Positions 48,258-59,748 are shown, numbered from the stretch's first letter. The stretch: DNA of 64,000 nucleotides from Cubamyces lactineus (GCA_022376465.1 JACDTU010000001.1:310001-374000), one strand, 5' to 3'. The notes: generated from the letters alone by a model not told the origin. Translations and numbers: made by a program.

Positions 48258-49339
48258 TCTCGATGACTGGGCAGTGAACAGCGTTGGAGGGATTGATGGT
48301 AGACAGCGGCCGAGGGTCGGCGAATTGAGCGCGCCGAGCGAGGGATTTAACTGAACCTTGTCTTCTAGGGTGCATGGCTGCGGTGCAGTCTTGCTGTCCG
48401 ACTTGCGTTCGTCCCGGCTTTCTCCTTCTGTCTTGCCTTACGGCCGCTTTACGCAAGTGCTGCGGCATCTGGAGCGTAGTTCCAATTCAAACTCGAGGCG
48501 TGCCCTACCCGTCGTTGTATGGAATGGAAGAGACCCAAGGTATGCGTGCCCGCCCTAGTTCTCGATCCCCGGGGTGTCCGCATTGGTTCATACACTAGGT
48601 GCGTGCTTCTGTGCCATGCATGAGGCATCAATCGGACGTAATCCATTGATGGTACATTCTGGAGGGCAATAGATCATCTCCTTGAACACGCACTTTTTGT
48701 GTTCGGTGGAACGAATTTTCGACCATACTCTTGCTATGGTAGCCCGAGCGGGCAGGGCTTCGCGACTCTTCGCGAACACGCCGCCTTGTCAAACATAGTC
48801 ACGTCCATTTTCAGGAGCACGGAGAGCGAAGGCTGGACTGTCCCGATGATCATCTCATGACTCTAGCCGGCGGCATATCGTGCAGTCTTGGACTCTCGGT
48901 ACCCACGTTCAGGTGCCAATGGTCATGAGCACTCCAAGAGGAGCGTCTCGCCCACCAAAGGCATTGTTCGAACGATATGAGGACGGCTCGTAGGTTAGGC
49001 GAATTACAACTCGGCGTACAGCTAATATTGCGAACATCCCGGAAACTAAACCAACATCCAATCCCAAGGCCCCGCTGATGTATTCCTGAGGCCTGGTAGG
49101 TTATGACTGTACTCAGGACGTTCATGGCAAACGCCTTCCTGAAATTGTAGACACCTACCGGAGCATCAAGGCATCACTACGTAGACACTCCGCATTGTGA
49201 CCGCCGGTAAAACGCAACTGAGTAGTACGGTAAACTGCAGCTTCTCTTCAGTTACTTGTACAGGAGATCGAATCACGAGTAGATAACACATGAGCAATAT
49301 CACCTGAGCACACTATAACACGCATCCCAGATATTCTGT
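48258..49339. other. Intergenic
   Basis: No gene is supported between B3 and A6. Confidence 0.45.
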
Positions 49340-50331
49340 TCAGATCAGAATAGCATCCACTAAAGCCTGCGCGTTTTGGCCCAGTTGCGCCAACACGGCA
49401 GCACGGAGCTTGCTGTATACCTGATCATCCAAGGTCATCGTCTGACTCTCTGCACCGTGGAATACGCATTCACGTTCAGTGATAGCGGTAATCAAGTAGA
49501 CTATGTCGGGCATACCTGCATAGAATTGGATCGTGCCGCCCTTGTCGAGTTGAGGACGCAGCTGGAAGAACACGGCGTGCTCCAGCGTCCAGGAGGCCGT
49601 GCAGGTGTATGCCCCGATCTTGAACGTCGGCTGTCCACCGACAACCCTATGAGGGGAGCAGCATAAATTGAGCTATTCGAGTCGGCAAACGCAGCGCAAG
49701 TACGTACGATGCGACACCGGATTGGAAGTTGGTCTGGTTGAGAACCCTGGCGGAGTTGTCCATGAGCTTCGCCGCTCCTCGGTTAGTAGGCTGCTGTAAG
49801 GCAGTCAACATGATCGCGAAGAGATCGTGTTCCGGCTTTGAGAGGTACGTTGAGGCGTAGTCTAAGATCAGCTCCTCGGCGGACTTGAAGTTGTGAACGT
49901 CCTCCAACCGAGTAAACCTAAGACTCGCTCAGTAAACAGGTGGTAAACTGCATAAGGAATACTCGCTTGAAATCCTTTACTACCCATCCGAGGGTCGCCA
50001 GTGTCTTCTTGTAGGAGTTGTACCATCCCATAGTGTCCTTCTGACGATCGAAAGAACCGTCCGCATCGAGCTGGGCCAGGAGGGTGGAGTTGAGGACATC
50101 CGCCTGCGACGCAAAACGTTCATCATCAGAGCTGGGCCACGTACTCTCCTGCGACCAGACACCTACCTTCATCTGGGTGTTGAGATTGGCCACGAATGCG
50201 ATGGATGAGCCTGCGTCGACGGCGGCAGTGTCTCCAGCAGCCGTTAAGGTGGCGAGGGCATAGGGGCTCCTCGGGTAGTAGACGTTGAGTCCTTTGATGA
50301 TGGCGAGACGTTCTTCGATTGTGGGCGACAT
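49340..50331 (-). CDS. Uncharacterised cluster family, member A6
   Basis: ATG 50331 is chosen because it aligns with the other A starts (SPTIEERLAIIKGLNVYY); a longer open frame upstream contains the promoter. Exon 1 ends SSIAFVANLNTQMK. Next are ADVLNSTLLAQLDADGSFD, GWYNSYKKTLATLGWVV, FTRLEDVHNFKSAEELILDY, MLTALQQPTNRGAAKLM, NFQSGVAS, TFKIGAYTCTASWTLEHAVF, and ESQTMTLDDQVYSKLRAAVL to the end at 49340. It is the sister of A3 (SWTLEHA(I/V)FF and MLTALQQP shared). A TATATATTG-type element lies at 50374-50385, about 45-55 bases upstream. Function unknown. Confidence 0.75.
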
Positions 50332-52329
50332 TCTTGCAGACACCGGTGTAGGACCGCACGTGTCTTGTAGTAGAGTATATATTGCGTATGACCGGCGTGT
50401 ACTTGGTACCGCACAAATTCCAGCGTGTGCAGAGCTCCTGCTACACAACCAGTACGTATATCTCACCACACAGGACGGTGAGCGTTATTAGTCTAATCGA
50501 AGACGCAATGGAAGGGAAAGCATGAGGCCGGGGGAACGGGGTTGCAGTGACTCAACGACGGTCTCCGAACTCTCAGACAACGGCTATGGTGTTGCCGTCT
50601 CCGCAGGAAAGGTTGAGCGGGACGCAACTGTACGCTAGGGGCGAATCATGGGACAGTCAAGCGAGCATAGATTTCTCGATCCGGGAGCTGATATGGCCGG
50701 ACGTACTCGAGGCTGTCAGTGTCAACGTGCCAATTATATTGTACAGAGGATTGGAAGACCTAGCTGGAGAAAGGACCGTGAAAGGAGCCTGCGTTGTGGT
50801 GTGTTTTGTATGCGACAAACGCATGAGGCCACACGGGGCTAGATCGACGAGCTGAAGTCTTCTAGAGAGGACCTGGTTGAGAACACAATTTCTTCGAAGT
50901 AGCAGTACGTTGCCATTCAGCCGCAAGGCGAAAGACGTAACAACCTGCCTCTGTTCGCGTGGAAGGTCAAGCTTCGGAGTCCTTGATCTGTATTGATGCG
51001 CTGCATGGAGGATTGATACAGCCTCAGGTAATGTACGATTGGTCCTCTTGTTACGGATGTCAATTGCCAGCTATTCACCGAAACTTTCGCACAGCCGGGA
51101 CATACTCGAAGCGCGGAGAGGTGTCTGGAGTATTCAGCTTCTAGAGGATCCAGTACGACGAGAACCATTGCGTGGTTGAGGAGGATACGTTGTCTGCACA
51201 GTTGGCCGGGAAGTCTCGGCTGAGAGACGCGGTTCTACCGCCACGATAGTCATCTGTATCGCTAACCCTGGAAAGAAGTTGTCACTAACAGCGTGTGAGA
51301 ACTTGAGCGACGTTGCAGGGAAAGCACGCTGATAATTTTTGAAGTCAGGCGTATAGTACCACCCTGCGGGTCTAATTGACCGTGTACTTTCAAGGCTGAT
51401 GCCAGCATCAGTAGTTTTATCTTCGGACTCGGAGATGCAGCGGTGCCTTACAGAAGGTAAGAAGATGCAAGCACGGTGCTGAAAAGGGCCGCCGTAGCCC
51501 CCTTCAACCCCGAAGTCCGGTTTCTGCGGTACAAACCTGTACCTTTACTCGCCAGATGCCAGCCACTGTCACCGGTGCGATGTCTCGGAGTGCCGTGGCA
51601 ACTACGTTGAGTTTACACGATGTGGAAGCAAGGGTGCAAAGTACATAACAGAGGCACAACGTAGCGCTCGTGCAGCGCCCATGTGCCAATTTCAACACCG
51701 ACGCCGGCACACCCGAGCGTCTACCAAGCGTGCAGCTGCTCGCGTCCCCAGGCTGCCACCCGCCCACGCGTACGATGATCCTTGTACTCTGCCCAAGAAG
51801 CCGTCTTCTCTTAGGAATCAAGTCAACCAAGCGTCTTCCAACGACATCGGGATTCCCTATGCGCGCACACCCTTGCACGTGTGCAGCTCCGCCCCAACAC
51901 TTCTCTGGTGACAATGAACATCTACATGAAATGGGTCTCTCACTTTGTACTCCTGGCGACTCAACGCGAAGGGCCGGTCCCTAGGCATAGGTGTCCAATG
52001 AAAGCACGAAGCAAGCGAAATCTTGTTCATGTGTGGTACAGACATATTATCCCAGACATCCTGCACGGTGTCAGCCTGAAGCCAGAACCTGCTGTACCTC
52101 ACGAGGAGCGCGCGATGTTTAGTCACCAGACTTGCCAACCAAGACCGGTAACACGATACAACATAGATTGCCACTCGGCTCACAACGACCCACACTGAAT
52201 GCCGCAGGACACGACGCGTACAATAACAACCCCCCCCCCTGACATTCGCACTAACAACAGACTCTACCAGTAGCTTGGATCGCTCGAGAATCATGGCAAC
52301 GATAGCGTAGCACTATGGCAAAGTTGGAC
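50332..52329. other. Gene-poor stretch
   Basis: About 2 kb without a supported gene. A plus-strand open frame at 51681-51911 is rich in Arg, Pro and Ser, but has no partner exons or recognised motif. A C9-C10 run lies near 52230. Confidence 0.4.
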
Positions 52330-53318
52330 TCCTACAGTGACGCGTCAGTATGCTCAGGCTCATAAAACGACTTTTGCACACGTAAATGCAACTTACAGAT
52401 CCGTACGACGGAGCTCAGTTTCCCTCCAGTCTTGAGTTTGTCGTGGATGCCGGATCTCACCTTCGCGTAAACATCGGAATTCAATGTCATCACAACCTTG
52501 GCTATCATGCCAGGCGTCGTGTGTTAGGGCACAGCACGTCGTTCACTGATGCAAGCTCTCGACTCACAGGTCTTCATGGACATCTTGGCATCTCTCCACT
52601 GGTGCCAGAGCGCATTTCCGACCTTTTGGTCGGAGGTGTAGAGGTACGCATAGAGAGTGAGTACCACATTGTCACCATCGCGCCTAGTAACATCATGGTG
52701 AGTGCCTTCTACAGTCCCACAACGCTTCAAGGCCACTCACGATGCAACCGCCACCTGGAAGCTCGCAAACTTAGAGTTAGATGAAACGGACGCTTTATCG
52801 AAAACTCGTGTGGCAGGGGAGTCTTTCCCAGCGCGAGCATATGCTAACAGTGCCTTGGATATGTGCAAGAATTGTTGGTTGTCGACGTCAGCGTCGTTCG
52901 TGAGCGACTCGAGGATCGTGTCGTCTACGGATCCTCCCGCTTTGTTACAGTGTACTTCGGTGAAGCTGAAGCGTGCATGGTCAGTGTCTTATCAAGATTT
53001 GGGCGCGTAGAATATGTACTAACTTCGCTTTCTGGACAGCCCAGCCAACGGAGCCGAGGGTGGAGACGAATACGCGATACCAAGCTATAGCCTCCTCTTC
53101 CGTCTTAGAAGTCGACTGCTTGCTCGCGGCCGCCTGGGCGAAGAGCGTGGACTCAAAAACGTCGCTCTGACGGCTAACATGAGTACATCGAACTCCACGA
53201 TCCCTGAGCACAAGGGTACGAGATGTCAAACCTTCTGCTGGTCAGACAGTTCACTGGCCTGGATGATGGCGCGAGCGACGACAGCAGCATCCCTGCTAAC
53301 TGCGGGTTTGAAACTCAT
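52330..53318 (-). CDS. Uncharacterised cluster family, member B4
   Basis: From ATG 53318: SFKPAVSRDAAVVARAIIQ and ELSDQQK, then SDVFESTLFAQAAASKQ, AWYRVFVSTLGSVGWAVQKA, a middle block with a disordered-looking insert region, a block ending in SFASFQVAVA-type residues, VVLTLYAYLYTSDQKVGNALW, and KVVMTLNSDVYAKVRSGIHD, ending SSVVRI plus T. The 65-base intron GTAAGT…CTGACGCGTCACTGTAG is followed by GA and completes TGA. Of the four B members it is closest to B1 in exon 1 (AVVARAIIQ…L(T/S)DQQK). No signal peptide or membrane helix. Function unknown. Confidence 0.7.
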
Positions 53319-53986
53319 CTTGGGTGGAATAACTCGACTGTTGGGGCGTGTGGTGGAAAGAGGGGGAAGGAGCTGAAGGGACTGATGAAAGACGAGAGTC
53401 AAGCCAAGACCTCAGCGCAGAGTTCGTAGTCCGAGAACTACATCCGCCTGCTCGGTTTACTGCGAATGCTCCTGCTTCCCCTGACCGAATTGAAGTCCTC
53501 TCAGGTCTAGCACACCCCTGCATGCCAGCGCCACCTCACGAACCTGCTGCGGACTCTCGACTAGGATACGTATTTGCTCGTCTGTCCCATCGGATATCGT
53601 AATGATTCCCCTTCTACCAATATGCCAACCTACACGTGCTATCAAGGTGACTGCAAGAAGGGAAAAGTACGTATTGGCGCACCGGTTCTCTTCATTCCCT
53701 TGTCCCCGCGCTAACCGTGCCTTTGTCTGCACTCTGTATGCCAGGTCCATGGAAGCCCTTTCACAGCCGAGAGGGCGCCTGCGGCTGCAACTCGTATTCA
53801 GCTAACGGACCTCGACGCCTCACCTGATTTCGTGTATACCTGAGAATACCTAGAGCAATGCAAACGGATGTTCCACGATATCCATGACGGTGAGATATAA
53901 AAGCTAACTGTACGCGGTGCACTAGCCAGGCAAACTCACAAAACCGCCCCTCCAGCATCAACCGCATCAACCAGAATCATCTCGCC
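53319..53986. promoter_or_regulatory. Divergent promoter region of B4 and A7
   Basis: As with A2/B1, an A and a B member face away from each other across 668 bases. TATAAAAGCTAACTG at 53895-53909 is the likely A7 TATA element. From about 53910 rightward the sequence matches the A2 leader; to the left it does not. Confidence 0.5.
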
Positions 53987-54955
53987 ATGTCTTCCGCCGC
54001 CGACCGCATCTCCTTCATCAACGACCTCGAAGTCTACCACGACCCCGCCATCGCTGCCGCCGCCGCGGCCGACAGTGCCACCGTCAATGGCGGTGCGTCC
54101 GTGTCCTACGTCGCCAACCTCGTCGGCCAGATGAAGGTATGCCTCAGCTGGCAGCCCCCGACACACTGTGCTTTGGCTTACGACATTGTATTGTAGGACG
54201 ATGTGATCAACTCCACCCTCCTGGCTCAGCTCGCGTCGGACAAGAAGTACCCCGGCCGCCCGATGAACAGGATGAAGGAGTGGTACGACTCCTACCGGGA
54301 CGTCCTCGCCCAGGTCGGCTGGACCGTGCAGCAGTTCCGGTATGACCAAACCCCTGAGCTGCGAGTAAAGATGGTGTGCTCATGCCATATCCAGCATGAC
54401 GGAGGTTGGCAATTCGAACAGCTACGGCTCCGTCGACAAACTCGTCCTCGAGCTCGCGGCTGCATACCTTACCGGGGGCGAGCTCGTGCTTTTCCAGAAG
54501 ATGATTTCCGCTCTCAAGGATTCGAAGAACAGCTCCGCCGTGAAGCTGTTTGATTCCAAGGCCGGGTACTTCAACGATGCGAGCTTCCAAGTTGGTGTGG
54601 CTTCGTGAGTTTCTCTAGTACTATGCAGCTACGTAGTATCCACTCACCCCCCCCCCCCCCCCTTTCAGCAACTCGGGAGGCAACGCGATGTTCAAGATCG
54701 GCACGTACCAGTACAACTCGTCTGACAGGATCACGTCGGTGTTGTTCTTCACCTTCGGTTCCTCGAAGGTCTCGTTCTTCGCCGGTACGTAGCCAATGCC
54801 ATCCACCTCGTTGAATGTCAGTGCCTGATCTTCATCGCGCATTAGGTAACCAGACGATGGTCTTGAACGAGAACGTCTACGCCCAAGTGCGCGATGCGGT
54901 CCTTGCCAAGCTTGGAAAGAACGCCGTCGACCTCGTCAAGGGCATCGAAATCTGA
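53987..54955 (+). CDS. Uncharacterised cluster family, member A7 (near twin of A2)
   Basis: Exons 53987-54136, 54197-54339, 54395-54604, 54669-54784 and 54846-54955 give 242 residues, with intron phases 0, 2, 2, 1. This is the reference exon plan for subfamily A. Blocks: DRISFINDLEVY, an alanine-rich turn, GQMK, DDVINSTLLAQLASDKKY, WYDSYRDVLAQVGWTVQQF, MTEVGNSNSYGSVDKLVLEL, LFQKMISALKDSKNS, FQVGVAS, MFKIGTYQYNSSDRITSVLF, SFFAGNQTMVLNENVYAQV and VDLVKGIEI. Predicted helices fill the first two thirds and strands the rest. Apart from a silent change in the alanine run and the C-run length, it equals A2 up to the last exon. Function unknown. Confidence 0.85.
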
Positions 54956-55332
54956 GGCAAGAGATTACTCGCAAATCGGAGCTGTTTTCACTGGAATCCC
55001 GTGCATCGTGACATCGCCCGTATGGATTGAACAGGTCATTATCTCAAAACCACGCATGATGTACTACTGTGCTGTTTCTTCTCAATGACATTCTACGCAT
55101 GCTTCCGGACAAGTGGTCGACGTGTGGATGATTGCGAGGTGCTTTCTGGTTTTCTCTATGTCTATGCTTAGTGTGCACAGCGCGACAATGTTGCCCTGCA
55201 TGGCTGGGGTGCACAGGCTCTGACGAGACCATGCCATTGATATTATTATCTCATCTGAGCAAGCTATCCACATGTTCTCTCCATTCACGTGAATATTCAA
55301 ACACTACCACAACCCACTCGCCGACGGAAGAG
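54956..55332. other. Intergenic, convergent 3' space
   Basis: No gene seen between the stops of A7 (plus) and the oxidoreductase (minus). Confidence 0.6.
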
Positions 55333-56690
55333 TTAGGGAATGGGAGTCTCTTGGGGCTGCGCGATGAGTTTCGTACCGGAAACCTTCTGGGTTTTGATAC
55401 GAGCAAGACCCTCGGCAACACCTGCAAGACCATTGGGGAGCACTTCTATGGGGGTCGGCTAGTACGACAACAATGTAAGTGAGTAGGAAAACGAGACGGA
55501 GAAGTGATGTGTGGTGCGACGTACCTTGAGCGACCCATGCTCGAGCCATTCTGTAAGATGTTTATACAATTCAATGCAGATGTCCCTGGTGTGAAGTAGG
55601 TGGGGGCTCCCATGTCCGTACGCAACCCGCGTCCCCTGTCCTGGGTTTGCTACGTCTTCAGGGAGGAGCGCAGGACCGGGTGCGGCGGTCAGCAGGTCAC
55701 CCCCAGGAGCGAGTGCGTCGCGCGCGAGACGGCATGACTCGTGAGAGAAGACGACGGTGACAAACGCGAATTTGATCGGCTTTCCATGGGTCAACTTCGG
55801 AAGCTCTTCCAGGATAGATTCATTGGAGCGAGAGCGGTCGAGGACATGGGTTGCTCCCAAAGATTCCAGGTGGACCTCGTTGTGCAAGGAGGCAGTCGTG
55901 ATGATAGGATTATGACCGGCCATCTTGGCGAGCTGGATGGCTAGATTGTGATGTAATGGCGGCTTCTGAGCAATACGTAGAATCTTATGACGGAAGGGAG
56001 ACGCACCGTACTGTCCAAGAGACGAGGCACCTCCGACGATGAACGCCGGCGTATTGGCGTGCGCGGTCGCACCCTCAGGCTCCCAGACAGGCTTATAACG
56101 TAAACCGAGATTGTGAGGCGCAGACGATTGGTTGTATAGACCGGTCACGTCCGTTGTGAGGGCAAGCGGGATGGATGCCGCCTGTTCAAACGTTATGTTG
56201 CTCGGAATCTGACAGTACGGTATGCATCAGCCTGAGTACACAAGTTGTGAGTGAGGGTGCATCAGTACGTACAAGTGCTGTGAGCTGTGCCTCAATGACG
56301 GCATATTGCTGGAAGGTAGAGGAGCGCAGGGGGTCTCGACTATTGCCCTGGAACAGGCTGCAACACAGAATGAAATCAACTTGACCGGTACAGGAGTTGG
56401 TTAGGACGCCACACTTACATTCTATCTCCTACTTTGAGGTTAGTGACGTCGGCCCCGACTTCAATGACGATTCCTGAGCCATCAGAGCCGGAGATATATG
56501 GCCAGGACGAGACCAGTGCCTTCGAGAAGGGAGGGTCCATTACCACAGCATCGGATAAACTCAGTCCACAGGCAATGACCTTGACAAGGACTTCATAAGG
56601 ACCCGGACGAGGCACAGCATGATCGCCAAGCACATGTGGCGAGCTCTCCTCGAGAACGAAAAGAGCCTTCTGCGTCTCAGGGATACTCAT
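55333..56690 (-). CDS. Zinc-less MDR-type alcohol dehydrogenase / enoyl reductase-like protein
   Basis: From ATG 56690: PETQKALFVLEESSPHVLG, the GroES-like domain with VPRPGPYEVLVKVIACGLS and SGSDGSGIVIEVGADV, then KVGDRI, LFQGNSRDPLRSSTFQQYA and SIPLALTTDVTGLYNQ. The Rossmann domain has AFIVGGASSLGQYAIQLAKMAG and IITTASLHNEVHLESLGATHV. The end has GLAGVAEGLARIKTQKVSGTK. The acceptor giving YAIQLAK was chosen over an earlier one because it restores the family motif. Fungal proteins of this type (ToxD-like, PKS_ER-like MDR) use NADPH to reduce enones or quinones and usually lack the catalytic zinc ligands, as here. About 360 residues, five exons, complete. The substrate is unknown. Confidence 0.8.
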
Positions 56691-58144
56691 GTCGCTGGGT
56701 GTGTTTTAACGAGAAAGTGAGTAGGGCGGTGAAATCCGACCTGTTCGGTGATCTCAGCTTATATACGTGCAACTTCGCTCAAGTTCGCATAGGCACAGAA
56801 TCCGCAGACCCAGGGGCCAGGAAGCAATCGCGGGGATTGTACTCTTCACTTGCCTGGCACGCAGTAGATTGCGTTGTGACTTGGTCAGAGACGCATGAGT
56901 CCGTCCCACGGACCTGAGCATACTGGAACTGCGACCTGCGGGGTTCGCGGATAGTCACCCGGCGTTCGGTTCGGAGGTAGCACGTACGAAGTTCTGAACG
57001 CAATGCGCATTCCGGCAAGCGCCATCAGCTTGACGCTGCGGTCCACTAGAGGTACATGCATGATCGCCCGTAGCTCTTAGGAGCACAGCGACTTGCCAGA
57101 GGATACAGTTGATGATGTCGCTTCCAGTCGGCCGCGACATCAAAATGATTGCCACACAGCGCGAAGGCGTCGAGATCTCATTTGCCCGGGTATGTGGTGG
57201 AGGGCTTAAAGCTCAAAACGACGAGTCGGTGGACTCAAGAACAAGAAAGCTTCATCAGCGTCAGTTGTAAACCTGAGATTCATGGATTTGCTTGCCTATT
57301 CGTCCCGGCGATCTCGCTGGAAACACACGTTCCGCACTAGATGCTGATATTGCAGGTCAGTTCCTGAGCATGATGAGCGCCGCCTGTGCCAGCAAGAAGA
57401 CAAGCGGGCATATGTTGCGAGTTCTATGACTGATTCTGGTCGTTGGGAAGCTTGAAGTCGTCGGAGCCGGTCGTAAGATACCCGCGCCCTCACGTAATGC
57501 CTCATGCACATGGTCGAAATCAATTTGTTTGATCGTCTTTGCGTCATTGCTGTGCAGCGAAGGCTTTCACTCATCCTGTTCTTGATCACCTTCAAGTAAC
57601 TGACGGACATAGCAAAAAGATCTAGCACTTTGCGGCTTTCTTCACCTCTCCTGTCATTGCTCTGTGTCAGTCTCGAGCTCACATATCCTTTCAGATACCT
57701 GTATGGCCACTGCACTTAGCTGTAGGGTTCTAGAATTCTGGGACCCGCAGGCCGATCCTCGGCCAAACTTGAAGGCACATGCATCGCGTGCCCATATGAC
57801 TGGAACAGAAGGTGCCATCACAACTTGATCAATGCTCTGAACTCACACTGTCGGTAGCTAGAACTTGAACGAGACTCGTTCTCCGATCCACCACGCGCTT
57901 CGGCTCAGGTGCTGGGGTCAGACGGCATGTCGACTTGGACTTCCTAGAGAGATCATAATATCGTTGTCATGTGGGTTAAGAAGCACATCGTCCGTGTGGT
58001 GGTAGCCATCGTAGGTTCTCGATGGTCAACATGCCAATGTCCAGCTTGGCTTGGCATTTTGGGATATTTGCTTAAATACGCCAGGGTGGCCCCATTGACG
58101 TCGACAGATCTGCCTCTCACAAGTGGTCAGCATCCCACCTAGAC
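56691..58144. other. No gene seen
   Basis: No supported exon chain. It holds the divergent upstream regions of the oxidoreductase and the GH71 gene. GCTTATATACG near 56757-56767 could be a TATA-like element for the oxidoreductase. Confidence 0.45.
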
Positions 58145-59618
58145 ATGAGATTCTGGAGTCCAACCTCTGCCTTTGCTCTTCTCGGCACATTGTCGTCTCT
58201 GTTCCGAGGCGTGGATGCCGACCTGAAGGGCGTGTTCGCCCACTACTTGGTGGGGCTCTTACCTGTTGGCATACGCATTCTGCTGACCCACCATCATACG
58301 TATAGGTGGGTAGCATGGGCGGCTCTGACGAGGCAGTGAAAGACGTACAAGATGCCAAGAAGATGAGCATAGATGCTTTCGCCTTGAATGTGCAAGACGT
58401 CTCTTCTTCCTGGTCGACGGATGCCATCCAGCTGCTTTTCGATGCGGCGGCAGCGAACGACTTCAAGCTCTTCTTCTCATTCGACATGTCTGTGCTCGAC
58501 CAGCCGTCCACCTTCCTCCCTCTGTTCAAGCAGTACCAGGCAAATTCCGCTTACTACAAGCACGAGGGTCGGCCCTTCTTGAGCACCTTTGACGGCGGCG
58601 CGAAGTCGTTCGGTGCAAGTAGCCCGAACGCCGGTTGGCAGTCCCAGCTCAAGGACGCGCTCGCTGCCGACGGCATCAACCCCTTCTTCGTTCCAGATTT
58701 TGACGACTACGGTGGAGCCACATATGATGCCAACTTCTTCAACAACTACCCAGTCGTCGACGGAGTGATGAGCTGGGAGAGCGCATGGCCGGAGGTGTCG
58801 GAGGGCCTGGTGAACGTCAGCTCGGCCAAGGACCAGACCGCGCTCGCGAATGCCCATGCAGCGGGAAAGCTCTACATGATGCGTCAGTTTCCCTTCGTTC
58901 ACGGCTGGTCCCTTCTGCACACCTTGCTCACGACGCCGTTCCTACAGCTCTCTCGTCGGTCCAGTTCAAGCACATCGACCCCGGCCAAAACTGGTACAGG
59001 CGCGGCGAGCTCAACCTCCCGCTGCGAATCGGGCAGGTGCTCGCACTGCAGCCCGATTTCGTGGAGATCATCACCTGGAACGACGCAGGCGAGAGCCATT
59101 ATATCGGCAACTGCTGGCCCGAGGCCATCGCGGGCGCGCCCGCGATCCAGGCGTACTCGAACGGGTACGACCACACACACTGGCAGGACGTCCTCGCGCC
59201 GTTCATCGTCGCGTATAAGAACGGGGCAACGAGCCTGGCGGAGGTCACCCCGTTCGGTGCGTTCGCAGGCGCATTTTGGTACCGCCCGTTGCTGAAGAGT
59301 GCGCCATGCTCCGGGGATGGCCTGGGCAAACCGAGCGGGTGGGAGAACGCAGAGGACTTGATCAATATCGCGATGTTGCTACCGACTACGTCGTCTGGCG
59401 TGACCCTTAGGGTGTACAGCGGCGGGAGCGTGGTTGCGACGCTACCCACGAACCCAGGGCTGAACATGGCGACAGTACCGATTAGGACGGGCCCGCAGCG
59501 TGTTGAGCTCGTTGCTGCAGACGGAACGATCATGGGTGCAGGGAGTAGTACACAGGACGTGGTCGCGGACACGAGCGGGGTGTGTAACTTCAATTATCAG
59601 GTTGTCCATATCGCGTAG
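58145..59618 (+). CDS. Glycoside hydrolase family 71, secreted alpha-1,3-glucanase
   Basis: Three exons (58145-58249, 58306-58882, 58948-59618) give about 450 residues. A signal peptide (FALLGTLSSLFRGVDA) precedes the family start KGVFAHYLVGS. Then come SIDAFALNVQD, LFFSFDMSVLDQP, GRPFLSTFDGG, FFVPDFDDYGG with paired acidic residues that may be catalytic, DGVMSWESAWP, FKHIDPGQNWYRRGELNLP and the strongly conserved IITWNDAGESHYIG. A beta-type C-terminal domain follows. GH71 enzymes are known to cut alpha-1,3-glucan (mutan, fungal wall alpha-glucan), so a role in wall remodelling or in attack on other fungi is likely. No starch- or cellulose-binding module is appended. All expected core motifs are present. 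Confidence 0.9.
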
Positions 59619-59748
59619 AAAACCCGCTGGACTCCAGCATGACACGATTGAAGTTATAGTTTAGCTGCTGCACTATACATGAACATACACCCTCAGAACA
59701 ATACTACACATAACCGTTACTTCCCGTCTACGATGCAGAGAATCTCGG

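Noticed and set aside
51681..51911. Arg/Pro-rich open frame as a transposon or nuclear protein fragment
   Set aside because: Suggestive composition only; no family motif, splice chain or repeat context.
53936..54590. Minus-strand open frames opposite A7 (and plus-strand ones opposite A2)
   Set aside because: They are antisense shadows of the conserved family exons; the conserved motifs and splice sites are on the other strand.
15132..54955. Calling the eleven-gene family a toxin, lectin or pore former
   Set aside because: No signature residues, secretion signal or remembered homologue supports any of these; function is left open.
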